Shown here in pieces: positions 23,642-32,990 of a stretch of DNA of 64,000 nucleotides. The position numbers were made by a program, and so were the translations under genes. A model generated the notes under the pieces. The model saw nothing but the letters and a program-made list of their open reading frames with translations. It had not been told where the DNA came from and made no database searches. The DNA comes from Bradyrhizobium sp. CCBAU 51627. GTDB taxonomy: Bacteria > Pseudomonadota > Alphaproteobacteria > Rhizobiales > Xanthobacteraceae. Where the stretch lies: contig NZ_LBJG01000024.1 in assembly GCF_028128765.1 (NCBI RefSeq), forward strand, positions 1,054,001 through 1,118,000, written 5' to 3'. Within the stretch, counting starts at the first letter, position 1. Every line of letters starts with the position of its first letter.

Positions 23642-24889
23642 CTAGCGCGTGAACTTCGCCACCAGCTCGACATGTGGGGTGTGGCGGAATTGATCGACCG
23701 GAACCACCGCATCGATCTTGTAACCACCGTCGATCAGCAATCGCGCGTCGCGGGCAAATGTCGCGACGTTGCAGGACACTGCGATCACGACCGGCACCTT
23801 GCTCGCAGCGAGTTTCAGCGCCTGCGCCTGGGCGCCCTGGCGCGGCGGATCGAACACCGCTGCGTCGAAGTCGCGCAGCTCCGTGGGGACCAGCGGACGG
23901 CGGAATAGGTCGCGCGGCTCGGCCTTGATCGGCTTCAGTCCCGGTGTGCGCGCAGCCCTTGCCAGTGCGGCGATGGCGCCGGAGTCGTTGTCGTAGGCGG
24001 TGACGCGCGCCTTCTCTGCGAGCCTGAGCGCAAACGGACCGACGCCGCAGAAGAGGTCGACAACCTCTTTGGCCTTGCCGACGCGTTCGCCAACCAGGGC
24101 GGCCAGCGTCTCCTCGCCCGACACGGTTGCCTGCAGGAACGAGCCCGGCGGCAGCGTCACTTCGGCACGGCCCATCTTCACCGTCGACGGCAGGCGTTGC
24201 AGCACGAGCTCGCCATGTCGCGTCAGCCGCGCCAGACGGTGCTGCTCGGCAACACGCGACAGCGCCGTGACCAGCGGTGTCGGCAGCGGGCCGGAGCCAC
24301 GCACGTCGATGTCAAGGCCGTTGGCGGTCGCGGTGACCTGGATGTCGAGCGGCTTCGTCACCGGCATTTTGGACGTCAGGAGTTCGGCGAGTGCCCAGGC
24401 GGCGTCGAGTGCGCCTTCAAGGGCAGGATCGAGGATCGGGCAGCGATGGATCGGGATGACGTCGTGCGAGCTCGTGGCCGAGAAGCCGACCTTCAGAATA
24501 TCATGCGTGCCGAAGCGGCCGTGGAGCGTGACGCGCCGGCGACCTGCGCCGTGAGCATCGACCAGCGGCGCCACCTCGCACTCGATGCCCGCCTGCGCCA
24601 GTGTCTCGACCACGATGTTGCGCTTCCAGGCATGATACGGCTCCGCTGCCCAGTGCTGGATCGCACAGCCCCCGCAGACGCCGAAATGCGGACAGAACGG
24701 TTCGATGCGTTCGGGACTGGCGACGTCGACCGCCAACAGCTTGCGGCGGTCGGGATGATGGCCGGCGACATGATCAACCTCGACGCTCTCGCCGCCAAGC
24801 GTGTAGGGCACGTAGACCGCACCGTCCGTCGTGAGCGAGACGCCATCGCCGCGATGGCCGACGTGATCGATTGTGATGCGCTCAACCAC
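23642..24889 (-). CDS. Class I SAM-dependent RNA (uracil-C5) methyltransferase, TrmA/RlmD family
   Basis: A 415-residue enzyme with an N-terminal TRAM-like beta domain, an iron-sulfur motif (CPHFGVCGGCAIQHW plus CPI), and a C-terminal SAM-binding domain with VDLFCGVGPFALRLA, DPPRQGA and SCNVATFARD (the nucleophilic Cys in SCN). It methylates uridine in 23S rRNA or tRNA (RlmD/RlmC/TrmA group); the exact target is open. GTG at 24889 (MVERITIDHVGHRGDGV) is the likely start, overlapping the tlyA stop by 8 bases, so the two RNA methyltransferases are translationally coupled. Confidence 0.92.
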   Translation of the reverse strand: MVERITIDHVGHRGDGVSLTTDGAVYVPYTLGGESVEVDHVAGHHPDRRKLLAVDVASPERIEPFCPHFGVCGGCAIQHWAAEPYHAWKRNIVVETLAQAGIECEVAPLVDAHGAGRRRVTLHGRFGTHDILKVGFSATSSHDVIPIHRCPILDPALEGALDAAWALAELLTSKMPVTKPLDIQVTATANGLDIDVRGSGPLPTPLVTALSRVAEQHRLARLTRHGELVLQRLPSTVKMGRAEVTLPPGSFLQATVSGEETLAALVGERVGKAKEVVDLFCGVGPFALRLAEKARVTAYDNDSGAIAALARAARTPGLKPIKAEPRDLFRRPLVPTELRDFDAAVFDPPRQGAQAQALKLAASKVPVVIAVSCNVATFARDARLLIDGGYKIDAVVPVDQFRHTPHVELVAKFTR

Positions 24890-25616
24890 GGCGCGCGCCC
24901 AGGAAGAATTCGACGTTGCCGTCGCCCCCGGCGATCGAGGATGGAAAGACCTCGATGTCGGTGCAGCCGAGCGATGCCGCGAACGCCGCGATGTCGTCGC
25001 AGATCTCCTGATGCACGGCGGCATCGCGGATGATGCCCTTCTTGTTGTGCTTCCGATCGGCTTCGAATTGCGGCTTGATCAGCGCCAGCAGGCTCATCGG
25101 CGCCGCGGCCAGCGACAGGGCCACGGGAAGCACCGTCTTGAGCGAGATGAAGCTGACGTCAATGACGACGACATCGGGCCGGGCCGGCAGCCGCTTGCCC
25201 TCATAGCTGCGGATGTCGGTCTCCTCCATCGACACGATTTTCGGATGGCCGCGTAACGAGGCGTGCAACTGGCTGGTGCCGACATCGACCGCGAACACCA
25301 GGCTCGCCCCATTGGCCAGCAGCACCTCGGTGAAACCGCCGGTGGACGAGCCGACGTCGAGGCAGACATGATCCTCAACCTCGATGGGATAATGCTCGAG
25401 TGCCCCGGCAAGCTTGACGCCGCCGCGCGAGACGTAGGGATGCGCCGGCTCGGCCTGGATCACCGCGTCCTCGGCGATTGTCTCTGAGGGCTTTGCGACC
25501 CGCTTCTCGTCGGCCGTGACGAGCCCGGCTTCGATCGCCGCGCGCGCCCGCGCCCGGCTCTCGAACAGGCCACGCTCGACCAGCAGAACATCCGCGCGCT
25601 TGCGGGCTGGGGACAT
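24882..25616 (-). CDS. tlyA: TlyA family rRNA (cytidine-2'-O)-methyltransferase
   Basis: A 244-residue 2'-O-methyltransferase of ribosomal RNA. Residues 1-60 form an S4 RNA-binding domain (KRADVLLVERGLFESRARARAAIEAG); the rest is a FtsJ-like Rossmann fold with LDVGSSTGGFTEVLLANGA (SAM site) and the K-D-K-E type catalytic residues (VVIDVSFISLKTVLP). In mycobacteria TlyA confers capreomycin susceptibility and can have a haemolysin-like activity; here only the rRNA role is supported. Its 3' end overlaps the next RNA methyltransferase. It is downstream of dxs, a common order in alphaproteobacteria. Confidence 0.94.
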   Translation of the reverse strand: MSPARKRADVLLVERGLFESRARARAAIEAGLVTADEKRVAKPSETIAEDAVIQAEPAHPYVSRGGVKLAGALEHYPIEVEDHVCLDVGSSTGGFTEVLLANGASLVFAVDVGTSQLHASLRGHPKIVSMEETDIRSYEGKRLPARPDVVVIDVSFISLKTVLPVALSLAAAPMSLLALIKPQFEADRKHNKKGIIRDAAVHQEICDDIAAFAASLGCTDIEVFPSSIAGGDGNVEFFLGARRG

Positions 25617-25643
25617 CGGATCTCCGAAAGAGGATAGAAGTGC

Positions 25644-26199
25644 TTATGTAGCGATCCATCGCGCGGCTGCCATCCGGACGCAAGTCTCGAACGCGGCGAG
25701 ATCATGCCAGACGTCGACCGGCTGCTCTGCCGGCGTCACCAGCGGACAGCCGTGCAGTTCCAGCGCATGGATCATCATGAGGTTGTCGACAAGGCCGAAA
25801 TCCTCGACCGTCAGCCCCTGGGCATCGACCAGCCGCCCCATCTTCGGAGGTGACGGCCACAAAGCGGCGGAGACGGTCGGCATAAGTGGTGCCATCGTTG
25901 GAATAGGCCAGACAGAACTTGCGGCGGCCGGCCATGTAGCCGAACTCGTAGACGGTGCCGGGATCGGCGCCGGCGCCGCGGAACGGGGTGAGATTGGCGA
26001 TGATGGCATCGGCCGCATCCATCATCGCCTCGTTGCCGCAGAAGATCCGGCGCGAGGCGTCGGGCGCCGTGAGGTCGACCGCGTTGTCGAGAGGATAGAG
26101 ACCGGTCAAGCCGTGTGCGACACAGATCGCGGCCTTCTGCCGGCCGATCTCAATGGCATCCGGCAGGAACACGTCAGGGCCTGCCAGATAGATTTTCAT
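25644..26199 (-). pseudogene. Nucleoside 2-deoxyribosyltransferase, disrupted by a single-base frameshift
   Basis: The N-terminus MKIYLAGPDVFLPDAIEIGR is the hallmark of nucleoside deoxyribosyltransferases that exchange bases on deoxyribonucleosides. It continues through ADAIIANLTPFRGAGADPGTVYEFGYMAGRR, which carries the catalytic Glu. Around 25836-25839 the frame changes: the run GAAGATGGGGCGG reads EDGAAG in the first frame, whereas removing one G gives EDGRLVDAQG, which continues perfectly in the other frame as LTVEDFGLVDNLM to a stop at 25644. The total length is 3n+1. The gene is therefore either a recent pseudogene or a sequencing error in a G4 run. Confidence 0.9.
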
Positions 26200-26232
26200 G
26201 GATGACTGCTTCTTTTCATGGATGACTGCTTC
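26193..26232. repeat. Perfect 20-bp tandem duplication over the start of the deoxyribosyltransferase gene
   Basis: TTTTCATGGATGACTGCTTC occurs twice in direct succession (26193-26212 and 26213-26232). Copy 1 contains the start codon of the frameshifted deoxyribosyltransferase gene; copy 2 places a second ATG 20 bases upstream, out of frame. It looks like a slippage duplication. Confidence 0.95.
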
Positions 26233-26287
26233 GGAGAAATTCAGGCGAGCTGCCTGGACGATGCTTCGCATCGCCAGGGGCGATCCG

Positions 26288-26315
26288 ACCTCTCCCGCAA
26301 GCAAGCAGGAGAGGT
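26288..26315 (-). terminator. Hairpin downstream of dxs
   Basis: ACCTCTCC and GGAGAGGT form an 8-bp stem with a 12-nt loop immediately after the dxs stop (26325 on the minus strand). A second hairpin, CGATGC-TTC-GCATCG, lies 17-30 bases further. T runs are absent, so termination may be weak or Rho-assisted. Confidence 0.5.
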
Positions 26316-26324
26316 GAACACATT

Positions 26325-28253
26325 TCAAGCCAGCTTGACCGTCTCGGTCTTGACGTCCTTGCCGAGCGCCTCGAACACCTTGGCGACGATGCCCTTGGCG
26401 TCGAGACCGGCGCGCGCATACATCGCAGCGGGCGTGTCGTGGTCCAGGAACACGTCGGGCAGCACCATGGAACGGAACTTGACCATGCCGGTGTCGAGCA
26501 CGCCCTGATCGGCCAGGTACTGGGCGACATGCGAGCCGAAGCCGCCGATCGAACCTTCCTCGATGGTGATCAGGACGTCGTGGTCGCGGGCAAGCTTGAG
26601 CACCAGCTCGGTGTCGAGCGGCTTCATGAAGCGCGCATCCGCAATCGAGGTCGACAGGCCATGGGCGGCGAGCTCGTCGGCCGCCTTCTCGCATTCGGCC
26701 AGACGCGTGCCGAACGAGAGCAGGGCGATCTTGTTGCCCTGGCGGATCATGCGGCCTTTTCCGATCTCGAGCGGAATGCCGACCTCGGGCATCTCGACGC
26801 CGCGGCCTTCGCCGCGCGGATAACGCACCGAGCTCGGACGATCGTTGATCGCGACCTGGGTCGCGACCATGTGCACAAGCTCGGCCTCGTCGGCCGCCGC
26901 CATGATCACCATGTTCGGCAGACAGCCGAGATAGGCATTGTCGAACGAGCCGGCATGCGTCGCGCCGTCGGCGCCGACGAGGCCGGCACGGTCGATGGCG
27001 AAGCGGACGGGGAGGTTCTGGATCGCGACGTCATGCACGATCTGGTCGTAGCCGCGCTGCAGGAAAGTCGAGTAGATCGCGCAGAACGGCTTGTAGCCCT
27101 CGGTCGCAAGACCGGCGGCGAAGGTCACGGCGTGCTGCTCCGCGATGCCGACGTCGAAGGTGCGGTCAGGGAAAGCCTTGTTGAAGATGTCGACGCCGGT
27201 GCCCGACGGCATCGCCGCCGTGATGGCGACGATCTTGTCGTCCTTCTGGGCTTCCTTGACGAGGCTCTGGCCGAACACGTTCTGGTAGGCCGGCGCATTC
27301 GGCTTGGCCTTGGCCTGGGTGCCGGTGGCGACGTCGAACTTGACGACGGCGTGGTACTTGTCGGCGGAGGCCTCCGCCGGGCCGTAGCCCTTGCCCTTCT
27401 GCGTCACGACGTGGACCAGGATCGGGCCGGTCTCCATGTCGCGCACGTTCTTCAGCACGGGCAGCAGATGGTCGAGATTGTGGCCGTCGATCGGGCCGAC
27501 ATAGTAGAAGCCGAGTTCCTCGAACAGCGTGCCACCGTCCATCATGAAGCCGCGGGAATATTCCTCGACGCGGTTGGCGCGGTTGGCGATGATCTTGGGC
27601 AGGCGCTTGTTGATCTGCTTGGCCGCCTCGCGCAGCGTGCGGTAGGTCTTGCCGGAGTAGAGCCGCGACAGATAGGCGCTCATGGCGCCGACCGGCGGAG
27701 CGATCGACATGTCGTTGTCGTTGAGGATGACGATGAGGCGGGAGTTCATCGCGCCGGCATTGTTCATCGCCTCATAGGCCATGCCCGCCGACATCGAGCC
27801 GTCGCCGATCACCGCGATCACATTGTTCTTGCCGCCGGAAAGGTCGCGCGCCACGGCCATGCCGAGGCCGGCCGAGATCGAGGTCGACGAGTGCGCGGCG
27901 CCGAACGGATCGTAATCGCTTTCGCTGCGCTTGGTGAAGCCGGACAGGCCGCCGCCGGTGCGCAGTGTGCGGATGCGGTCGCGTCGTCCCGTGAGGATCT
28001 TGTGCGGATAGGCCTGATGGCCGACATCCCAGATCAGCCGGTCACGCGGCGTATCGAAGACGTAGTGGATCGCGGTGGTGAGCTCGACCACGCCAAGACC
28101 CGCACCGAAGTGACCGCCGGTGACGGAGACGGCATCGATGGTCTCTTGACGCAGCTCGTCAGCGACCTGGCGAACCTGCTCGATCTTGAGCTTGCGCAGG
28201 TCTTCCGGCGTCCGGATGGTGTCGAGAAGCGGCGTCTTGCTGTATGCGTTCAC
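26325..28253 (-). CDS. dxs: 1-deoxy-D-xylulose-5-phosphate synthase
   Basis: First enzyme of the MEP isoprenoid pathway, condensing pyruvate and glyceraldehyde 3-phosphate with thiamine diphosphate. 642 residues; transketolase-like domains with GDGSMSAGMAYEAMNNAG (ThDP/Mg motif), DRAGLVGADGATHAGSFD (characteristic DXS motif) and a C-terminal transketolase fold. GTG at 28253 (MNAYSKTPLLDTIR) with GGAAA about 8 bases upstream is preferred; a TTG four codons upstream would also work. It lies downstream of xseB with a 600-base spacer and upstream of the deoxyribosyltransferase and tlyA. In Bradyrhizobium it supports hopanoid and quinone synthesis. Confidence 0.97.
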   Translation of the reverse strand: MNAYSKTPLLDTIRTPEDLRKLKIEQVRQVADELRQETIDAVSVTGGHFGAGLGVVELTTAIHYVFDTPRDRLIWDVGHQAYPHKILTGRRDRIRTLRTGGGLSGFTKRSESDYDPFGAAHSSTSISAGLGMAVARDLSGGKNNVIAVIGDGSMSAGMAYEAMNNAGAMNSRLIVILNDNDMSIAPPVGAMSAYLSRLYSGKTYRTLREAAKQINKRLPKIIANRANRVEEYSRGFMMDGGTLFEELGFYYVGPIDGHNLDHLLPVLKNVRDMETGPILVHVVTQKGKGYGPAEASADKYHAVVKFDVATGTQAKAKPNAPAYQNVFGQSLVKEAQKDDKIVAITAAMPSGTGVDIFNKAFPDRTFDVGIAEQHAVTFAAGLATEGYKPFCAIYSTFLQRGYDQIVHDVAIQNLPVRFAIDRAGLVGADGATHAGSFDNAYLGCLPNMVIMAAADEAELVHMVATQVAINDRPSSVRYPRGEGRGVEMPEVGIPLEIGKGRMIRQGNKIALLSFGTRLAECEKAADELAAHGLSTSIADARFMKPLDTELVLKLARDHDVLITIEEGSIGGFGSHVAQYLADQGVLDTGMVKFRSMVLPDVFLDHDTPAAMYARAGLDAKGIVAKVFEALGKDVKTETVKLA

Positions 28254-28855
28254 GGCGATTTCCAATTTTTCAGCGCCGGAAAGTCATTCCGGTGCGCGAT
28301 GGGTTTGCACAATATCGGCGCAGCGCGAGTCCTTAAACCGTCGGAGCCACCTGCATGGGGCAATGCCCCGTCTTCAAGCTTAGGTGAGCCAAAGTGCGCT
28401 CCGGTTCAGTCTCTGTGATCCCTGTCACGTAGATCGGCTTCGTCCGTCCAAGCCAATTTCATTAGCGATTCGAAGCGCTTGTCGTTGGTAATCGGTCCCC
28501 ACGTCAAGGCTAACAAAAAGCCACACTCCGCGCAGCTTTACACCAAAGCTTGGGCCAAAGCCAACCCGCCGGGCTGATTAGGGGTATGCAGGTGCAACCG
28601 GCGGGCCAATTTGGTTAATCGCGGCCCCGGAGCGGAGGTTCCAATTTTTGCCCGGTTCCTTGGCAGGATTCCGGGTGAAAGAACAGATATTTTAGCGGAT
28701 TCGCGGCTCCGGAAGGCGCCGTCGACGCGATTTCAATTCTGGTGCCGCCACCCGGCCTCCAAGAGGGCAGACGGTCGGGTGCGATCTTGCGGGTGCGAAC
28801 TTGCGGGAACTGAGGCGACCCTGCCCCGAAACGGGCCGCTTTTGGCCGCCGCCCC
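28254..28855. other. Long spacer upstream of dxs
   Basis: 602 bases with no gene I can support. It contains a long-range stem CCCGCCGG/CCGGCGGG (28565-28605, 25-base loop) of unknown role. The dxs promoter must lie here; a small RNA is possible but not shown. Confidence 0.5.
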
Positions 28856-29107
28856 TTACTGGACGTCGAGCGGCGCGATGCCGGTGGCTTGGCCACCGGC
28901 ATCGGTGGTGATCTTGTCGACGCGCGCCTCGGCCTGGCGCAAAAGCTCCTCGCAACGCCGCTTCAGGGCTTCGCCGCGCTCGTAGATCGTGACGGATTCC
29001 TCGAGCGGCACCTTGCCGTCCTCGAGCCGCTTCACGATTGTTTCGAGTTCCTCGATCGCGCGCTCGAAAGTGAGCCTGCTGACGTCGATTTGGGTATTTT
29101 CGGCCAT
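28856..29107 (-). CDS. xseB: Exodeoxyribonuclease VII small subunit
   Basis: An 83-residue coiled-coil-like subunit, sequence LTFERAIEELETIVKRLEDGKVPLEESVTIYERGEALKRRCEELLRQAE, which is the XseB signature. It assembles with the large subunit XseA (not in this window) to degrade single-stranded DNA from both ends. ATG at 29107 gives MAENTQIDVS. A hairpin TCTGCTGC-AAA-GCAGCAGA (29134-29152) lies just upstream between it and the histone-deacetylase-like gene. In alphaproteobacteria xseB usually precedes dxs, as here. Confidence 0.95.
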   Translation of the reverse strand: MAENTQIDVSRLTFERAIEELETIVKRLEDGKVPLEESVTIYERGEALKRRCEELLRQAEARVDKITTDAGGQATGIAPLDVQ

Positions 29108-29180
29108 ATAGGTTTCCGATTGCCCGATTCGCTTCTGCTGCAAAGCAGCAGAGTTTTGCGGGCTTAATGTGGCGGGTCCG

Positions 29181-30110
29181 TCAGGCGCCCATCAGGGCGC
29201 CGACATGCGCCGTAACAGATTCTTTCAATCCTTGCAGGTCATAGCCGCCCTCGAGCACAGAAACAACGCGCCCCCCGGCGGACTTGTCGGCGAGGTCCAT
29301 CAGCTTGCGCGTGACCCAGGCATAGTCCTCCGCGCGCAAGTTCAGCGAGGCCAGGGGATCGCGGTAATGCGCGTCGAAGCCTGCAGAGACGATGAGAAGC
29401 TCGGGGCTGAACTTTTCGAGCTGCGGCAAAATCAGATTCTCGAACGCAGAGCGGAATTCCGGCCCGCCGTCTTCCGAGGCGAGCGGCGCGTTCACGATGG
29501 TGTCGTGGTCGCCACGTTCGCCTTTGGCGCCGGTGCCCGGAAACAGCGGCATCTGATGGGTCGAACAGTACATTACGGTCGGGTCCGACCAGAAGATGTC
29601 CTGCGTGCCGTTGCCGTGATGCACGTCGAAATCGACGATGGCCGCGCGCTTGATACCGTACTTGCGCTGCGCGTGCCGCGCGGCGATCGCGACGTTGTCG
29701 AAGAAGCAGAAGCCCATCGGCTTGCCGATCTCGGCGTGGTGGCCAGGCGGGCGCACCGCGACGAAGGCGTTGCGATGCTCGCCGTTCATCACCGCTTCGG
29801 TCGCCGCCACCGCGCCGCCGACGCCGCGCATCACCGCTTCCCAGGTACCTGGGGACATTGAGGTGTCGCCGTCGATATAGACTTGGCCGCTCGTCGGCGC
29901 GATATGACGAAGCTCCGTGACGTAATGCTCGTTGTGACAGAGCGTGACGAGGTCGAGATCGCCCTCCGGCGCCAGGTCGCGCACCAGGAACTGGAAGCGC
30001 TCATGCGACAGCGCTTCCTCGACCGCGCGCAGACGGTCCGGCCTTTCAGGGTGTCCCGCCGGCGTGACGTGGTCGAGGCAGGCCTTGTGGGAGAGGAGAA
30101 GCGTGCTCAT
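29181..30110 (-). CDS. Histone deacetylase-like (acetoin utilisation/polyamine deacetylase) family protein
   Basis: A 309-residue zinc hydrolase. Active-site motifs: RPPGHHAE (His pair), DFDVHHGNGTQ (Asp, His), and SAGFDAHYRDPLA (Asp and Asp/Tyr), followed by EGGYDLQGL. Members act on acetylated polyamines, acetoin-related substrates or unknown amides; there is no histone in the cell. Substrate cannot be assigned. It lies upstream of xseB on the same strand, 73 bases away. Confidence 0.93.
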   Translation of the reverse strand: MSTLLLSHKACLDHVTPAGHPERPDRLRAVEEALSHERFQFLVRDLAPEGDLDLVTLCHNEHYVTELRHIAPTSGQVYIDGDTSMSPGTWEAVMRGVGGAVAATEAVMNGEHRNAFVAVRPPGHHAEIGKPMGFCFFDNVAIAARHAQRKYGIKRAAIVDFDVHHGNGTQDIFWSDPTVMYCSTHQMPLFPGTGAKGERGDHDTIVNAPLASEDGGPEFRSAFENLILPQLEKFSPELLIVSAGFDAHYRDPLASLNLRAEDYAWVTRKLMDLADKSAGGRVVSVLEGGYDLQGLKESVTAHVGALMGA

Positions 30111-30243
30111 CAGGTCGGCCTCGCGGGGAACGAACTCTCAGGTCGCTTGGCGCATCCGGCGCCAAAACGCAATGCAAAATCCAATCTATGCGTTCCCCAG
30201 GGAATGGCAAAGGGTTGTCCCGGGCCTCACCGTTTGATCCGGA

Positions 30244-31902
30244 TCAATTCACGCGCAGGATGCGGGTTGGCGGCAGCGGACCGATCGGACCATGTGCCCT
30301 AAAGAAGGCAAACAGCGCATCGGCATCGTAGCCGCCATATTGCGGCGAGGTGCCCTGCTTGGCGACGGTAAAACCGTCGCCGCCGACGGCGAGGTAATCG
30401 TTGACGGTGACGCGGTAGCCGGTAGCCGGCTCGAGCGGCCTGCCATTGAGCGTCATCTTGTCGGCCATCACACGTTCCCCGAACGGTCTGGACGCATCCC
30501 AGCTGTAGCTGAACCCGTTCGACACCTGAAGGATCCGCGGCCGCTTCGGATCAAGCCATTGCTGCTCCAGCATGTCCTTCAATTGGCTGCCGGTGAGCGT
30601 CATGGTCACGAGGCGGTTGCGGAACGGTTGGCTGGCGAACAGTTCGCCAAAGGACACCGCGCCGTTTTCCTTCGGCACGATGTCGGTGCGGATGCCGCCG
30701 GGATTGGTAAGCGCGATGACAGCGCTGCCATTCTTGGCATCCTTCGTGGCGGCAAGCTGCGCATCGGCGATGACGTCGCCGAGTGCGCTCTCGCCGGCCT
30801 CGTTCGGAATGCGCGACAACGTCTGCGTCACCGATCCGGCCGGCCGATTGGCGATCGGTGCAGAGAGTTTGTCATAAGCGTCGATCAGCGCGGTCTGCTC
30901 GGTATCCTTGGCAAGCGAGGCGTTGGCGACGATGACGTTCTCTCCCTTGGCGCTGATGATGTCGCGGGTTGCAGGATCGAGCTTGAGGTCGATTGCGGTG
31001 ACGAGCGTGCCGTATTTGTCGCCGCTGGTGACGAGCCGGCCATCGATGTCGCAGACATAGGCACGATGGGTATGGCCGCTGACGACGACGTCGACAGCCC
31101 GGTCGAATTTCTTCACGATATCGACAATTGGCCCCGTAATCTCCGGGCATTCATTGTAGTCGCCTAAGGGCTCGCCGCCCTGGTGGATCAGCACCACGAT
31201 GGCTTCGACTCCCCGCGCCTTCAGTTGTGGCACGAGCGCGTTCACGGTCTCGGCCTCGTCGCGGAATTCGAGACCGGCAATGCCCGACGGCGAAACGATG
31301 CCGGCGGTTTCCTTCAAGGTCAGCCCGATGAAGGCAACGGGGATCCCCTCGAACTCCCTGATCTCGTAGGGCGGCAAAATACTCTTGCCTGTCGCGCTCT
31401 CGACGGTGGACGCCGCGAGATAGTGGAATCTCGCCCCGGTGAAAGGATGCGGCCCCTGGCAGCCGTCCTCCGGATGGCAGCCGCCATTCTGCATCCTGAG
31501 CAGCTCGGTCTTGCCCTCGTCGAATTCATGGTTGCCGACCGATGTGATCGCAAGCCCCATCATCGAGAGCGACTCGATCGACGGCTCGTCGTGAAACATC
31601 GCCGACAGGAACGGGCTCGCCCCGATCAGATCGCCGGCAGCGACGAAGATGGTGTTCTTGCGCCCCTCGCTCAATCGCTTCACCAGCGTCGCCATGTACT
31701 CGGCGCCGCCGGCAGCCACCGTCACCTTCTTGCTCTTGTCTTCTGGGTCAGCGATGCGGATGCCGCCCGGCGGCGGACGAAGATTGCCATGAAAATCGTT
31801 GATCGCGAGAATGCGCAGTTCGACAGGGGCTGCGGTCTCGGCCGCGGCGGGCAGGGCGCAGAGCGCGAGCGAAAGCGCGGCAAGGATGGGTTGGGATCGC
31901 AT
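30244..31902 (-). CDS. Periplasmic 5'-nucleotidase / 2',3'-cyclic phosphodiesterase
   Basis: A 552-residue secreted two-metal nucleotidase. A signal peptide (MRSQPILAALSLALCALPAAA) is followed by the metallophosphatase domain with ILAINDFHGNL, AAGDLIGASPF, GNHEFDE and VSGHTHRAY, and a C-terminal 5'-nucleotidase domain (about 340-540) with NPGGIRTD and YNDYLAVGGDGFT-like motifs (VNDYLAVGGDGF). It hydrolyses extracellular nucleotides to nucleosides and phosphate. ATG at 31902 was chosen because the signal peptide starts there. It follows the enoyl-CoA hydratase gene by 51 bases. Confidence 0.94.
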   Translation of the reverse strand: MRSQPILAALSLALCALPAAAETAAPVELRILAINDFHGNLRPPPGGIRIADPEDKSKKVTVAAGGAEYMATLVKRLSEGRKNTIFVAAGDLIGASPFLSAMFHDEPSIESLSMMGLAITSVGNHEFDEGKTELLRMQNGGCHPEDGCQGPHPFTGARFHYLAASTVESATGKSILPPYEIREFEGIPVAFIGLTLKETAGIVSPSGIAGLEFRDEAETVNALVPQLKARGVEAIVVLIHQGGEPLGDYNECPEITGPIVDIVKKFDRAVDVVVSGHTHRAYVCDIDGRLVTSGDKYGTLVTAIDLKLDPATRDIISAKGENVIVANASLAKDTEQTALIDAYDKLSAPIANRPAGSVTQTLSRIPNEAGESALGDVIADAQLAATKDAKNGSAVIALTNPGGIRTDIVPKENGAVSFGELFASQPFRNRLVTMTLTGSQLKDMLEQQWLDPKRPRILQVSNGFSYSWDASRPFGERVMADKMTLNGRPLEPATGYRVTVNDYLAVGGDGFTVAKQGTSPQYGGYDADALFAFFRAHGPIGPLPPTRILRVN

Positions 31903-31953
31903 GGAAACAAGATTAGTCGTTCCGAACGAAGATTTCACGAACGTTCTCGTCGT

Positions 31954-32712
31954 CTACTTCTTCTTCCTGTTTGCAAACGCATTGAACGCCGCGATCGCCT
32001 CGTCGGATTTCAGTCGTTCGCCGAACAGATGGCTTTCCTGGTCGATGCGCCGGGTGAGGTCTTCCGGTGAAGCGCGCAAAAGCCTGCGCGAGGTCGCGAC
32101 GGCCTCGGCCGGCAGCCGGCAGATCTCGCGCGCCACCTTGCGGGCCTCGACCTCGGTATGTCCAGGCGACACCACGGTGTTGACGAACCCGGCGGCATGG
32201 GCTTCGGCGGCGGTGAAGCTGCGTCCCATCACCAGCATGGCGAAGGCGCGTTGGTAACCCATCGTGCTCGGCATCAGGAGGCTCGCGGCGCCCACCGGGA
32301 CCAGCCCAAGATTGATGTAAGGCGCGGAGAAGGTGGCGGCGTTGGAGGCGAGCACGTAGTCGCAGTGAAACAGCATCACGGTGCCGATGCCGATCGAGGC
32401 GCCGTCGACGGCGGCGATGATCGGCTTGGCGTTGAGCGCCAGCGAGTAGAGGAATCTGGCGCCATCGGACAGCGTCTCGGGACGCGACGCGTCGGCCCTG
32501 ATGAAATCGTCGATGTCGTCGCCCGCGGTGAACACGCCCGAGCCGCCGGTGATGATCATGCAGCGGATGTCAGGGTTGTTCTGCGCGGTGTCGATCGCGC
32601 GGCTCATCTCGCGATACATGTCCTGGGTGATCGCGTTCTTCTTGCCCGGGCGGCGCAGGGTGATCACGCGCGTGGCGCGGTCCTCAGTGACGATGATGTT
32701 GCCGTTCGGCAT
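31954..32712 (-). CDS. Enoyl-CoA hydratase/isomerase family protein
   Basis: A 252-residue crotonase-fold enzyme. The oxyanion-hole motif ITGGSGVFTAGDDIDDF (normally F-x-A-G-x-D-I) is present, and IAAVDGASIGIGTVMLFHCD gives the second oxyanion segment; the catalytic Glu of classical hydratases (in the AxAxFxxPE region) appears replaced in FSAPYINLGLVP, where P-I-N stands. It may thus be an isomerase or a different crotonase activity. Beta-oxidation or degradation of a small acyl-CoA is plausible. Likely cotranscribed with the nucleotidase gene. Confidence 0.9.
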   Translation of the reverse strand: MPNGNIIVTEDRATRVITLRRPGKKNAITQDMYREMSRAIDTAQNNPDIRCMIITGGSGVFTAGDDIDDFIRADASRPETLSDGARFLYSLALNAKPIIAAVDGASIGIGTVMLFHCDYVLASNAATFSAPYINLGLVPVGAASLLMPSTMGYQRAFAMLVMGRSFTAAEAHAAGFVNTVVSPGHTEVEARKVAREICRLPAEAVATSRRLLRASPEDLTRRIDQESHLFGERLKSDEAIAAFNAFANRKKK

Positions 32713-32990
32713 AAGTACTCCCCGCGGCCGCCGTGGCGTCTGCCATCGGCGAGTCTTGCAGGACTTAGCCTACATGATCCGGCAGGCGTGCCAATGCCGT
32801 GGCTCAATCATTTCGGCCATGATCCCAGTGAGCGGTTGCATGACACCCGCCCAATGATTGCGTTCGTCAGGAGGAACCGGGGGACGAAGCTCGTCAAATC
32901 TCCCGCGGTTTTGCGCGTTGCAACAATCGGCTACAATGTTTCATTTGAAAAACCGGTGGTTGTGCGGCACGATCGGCCGTCTCGTTCCAT

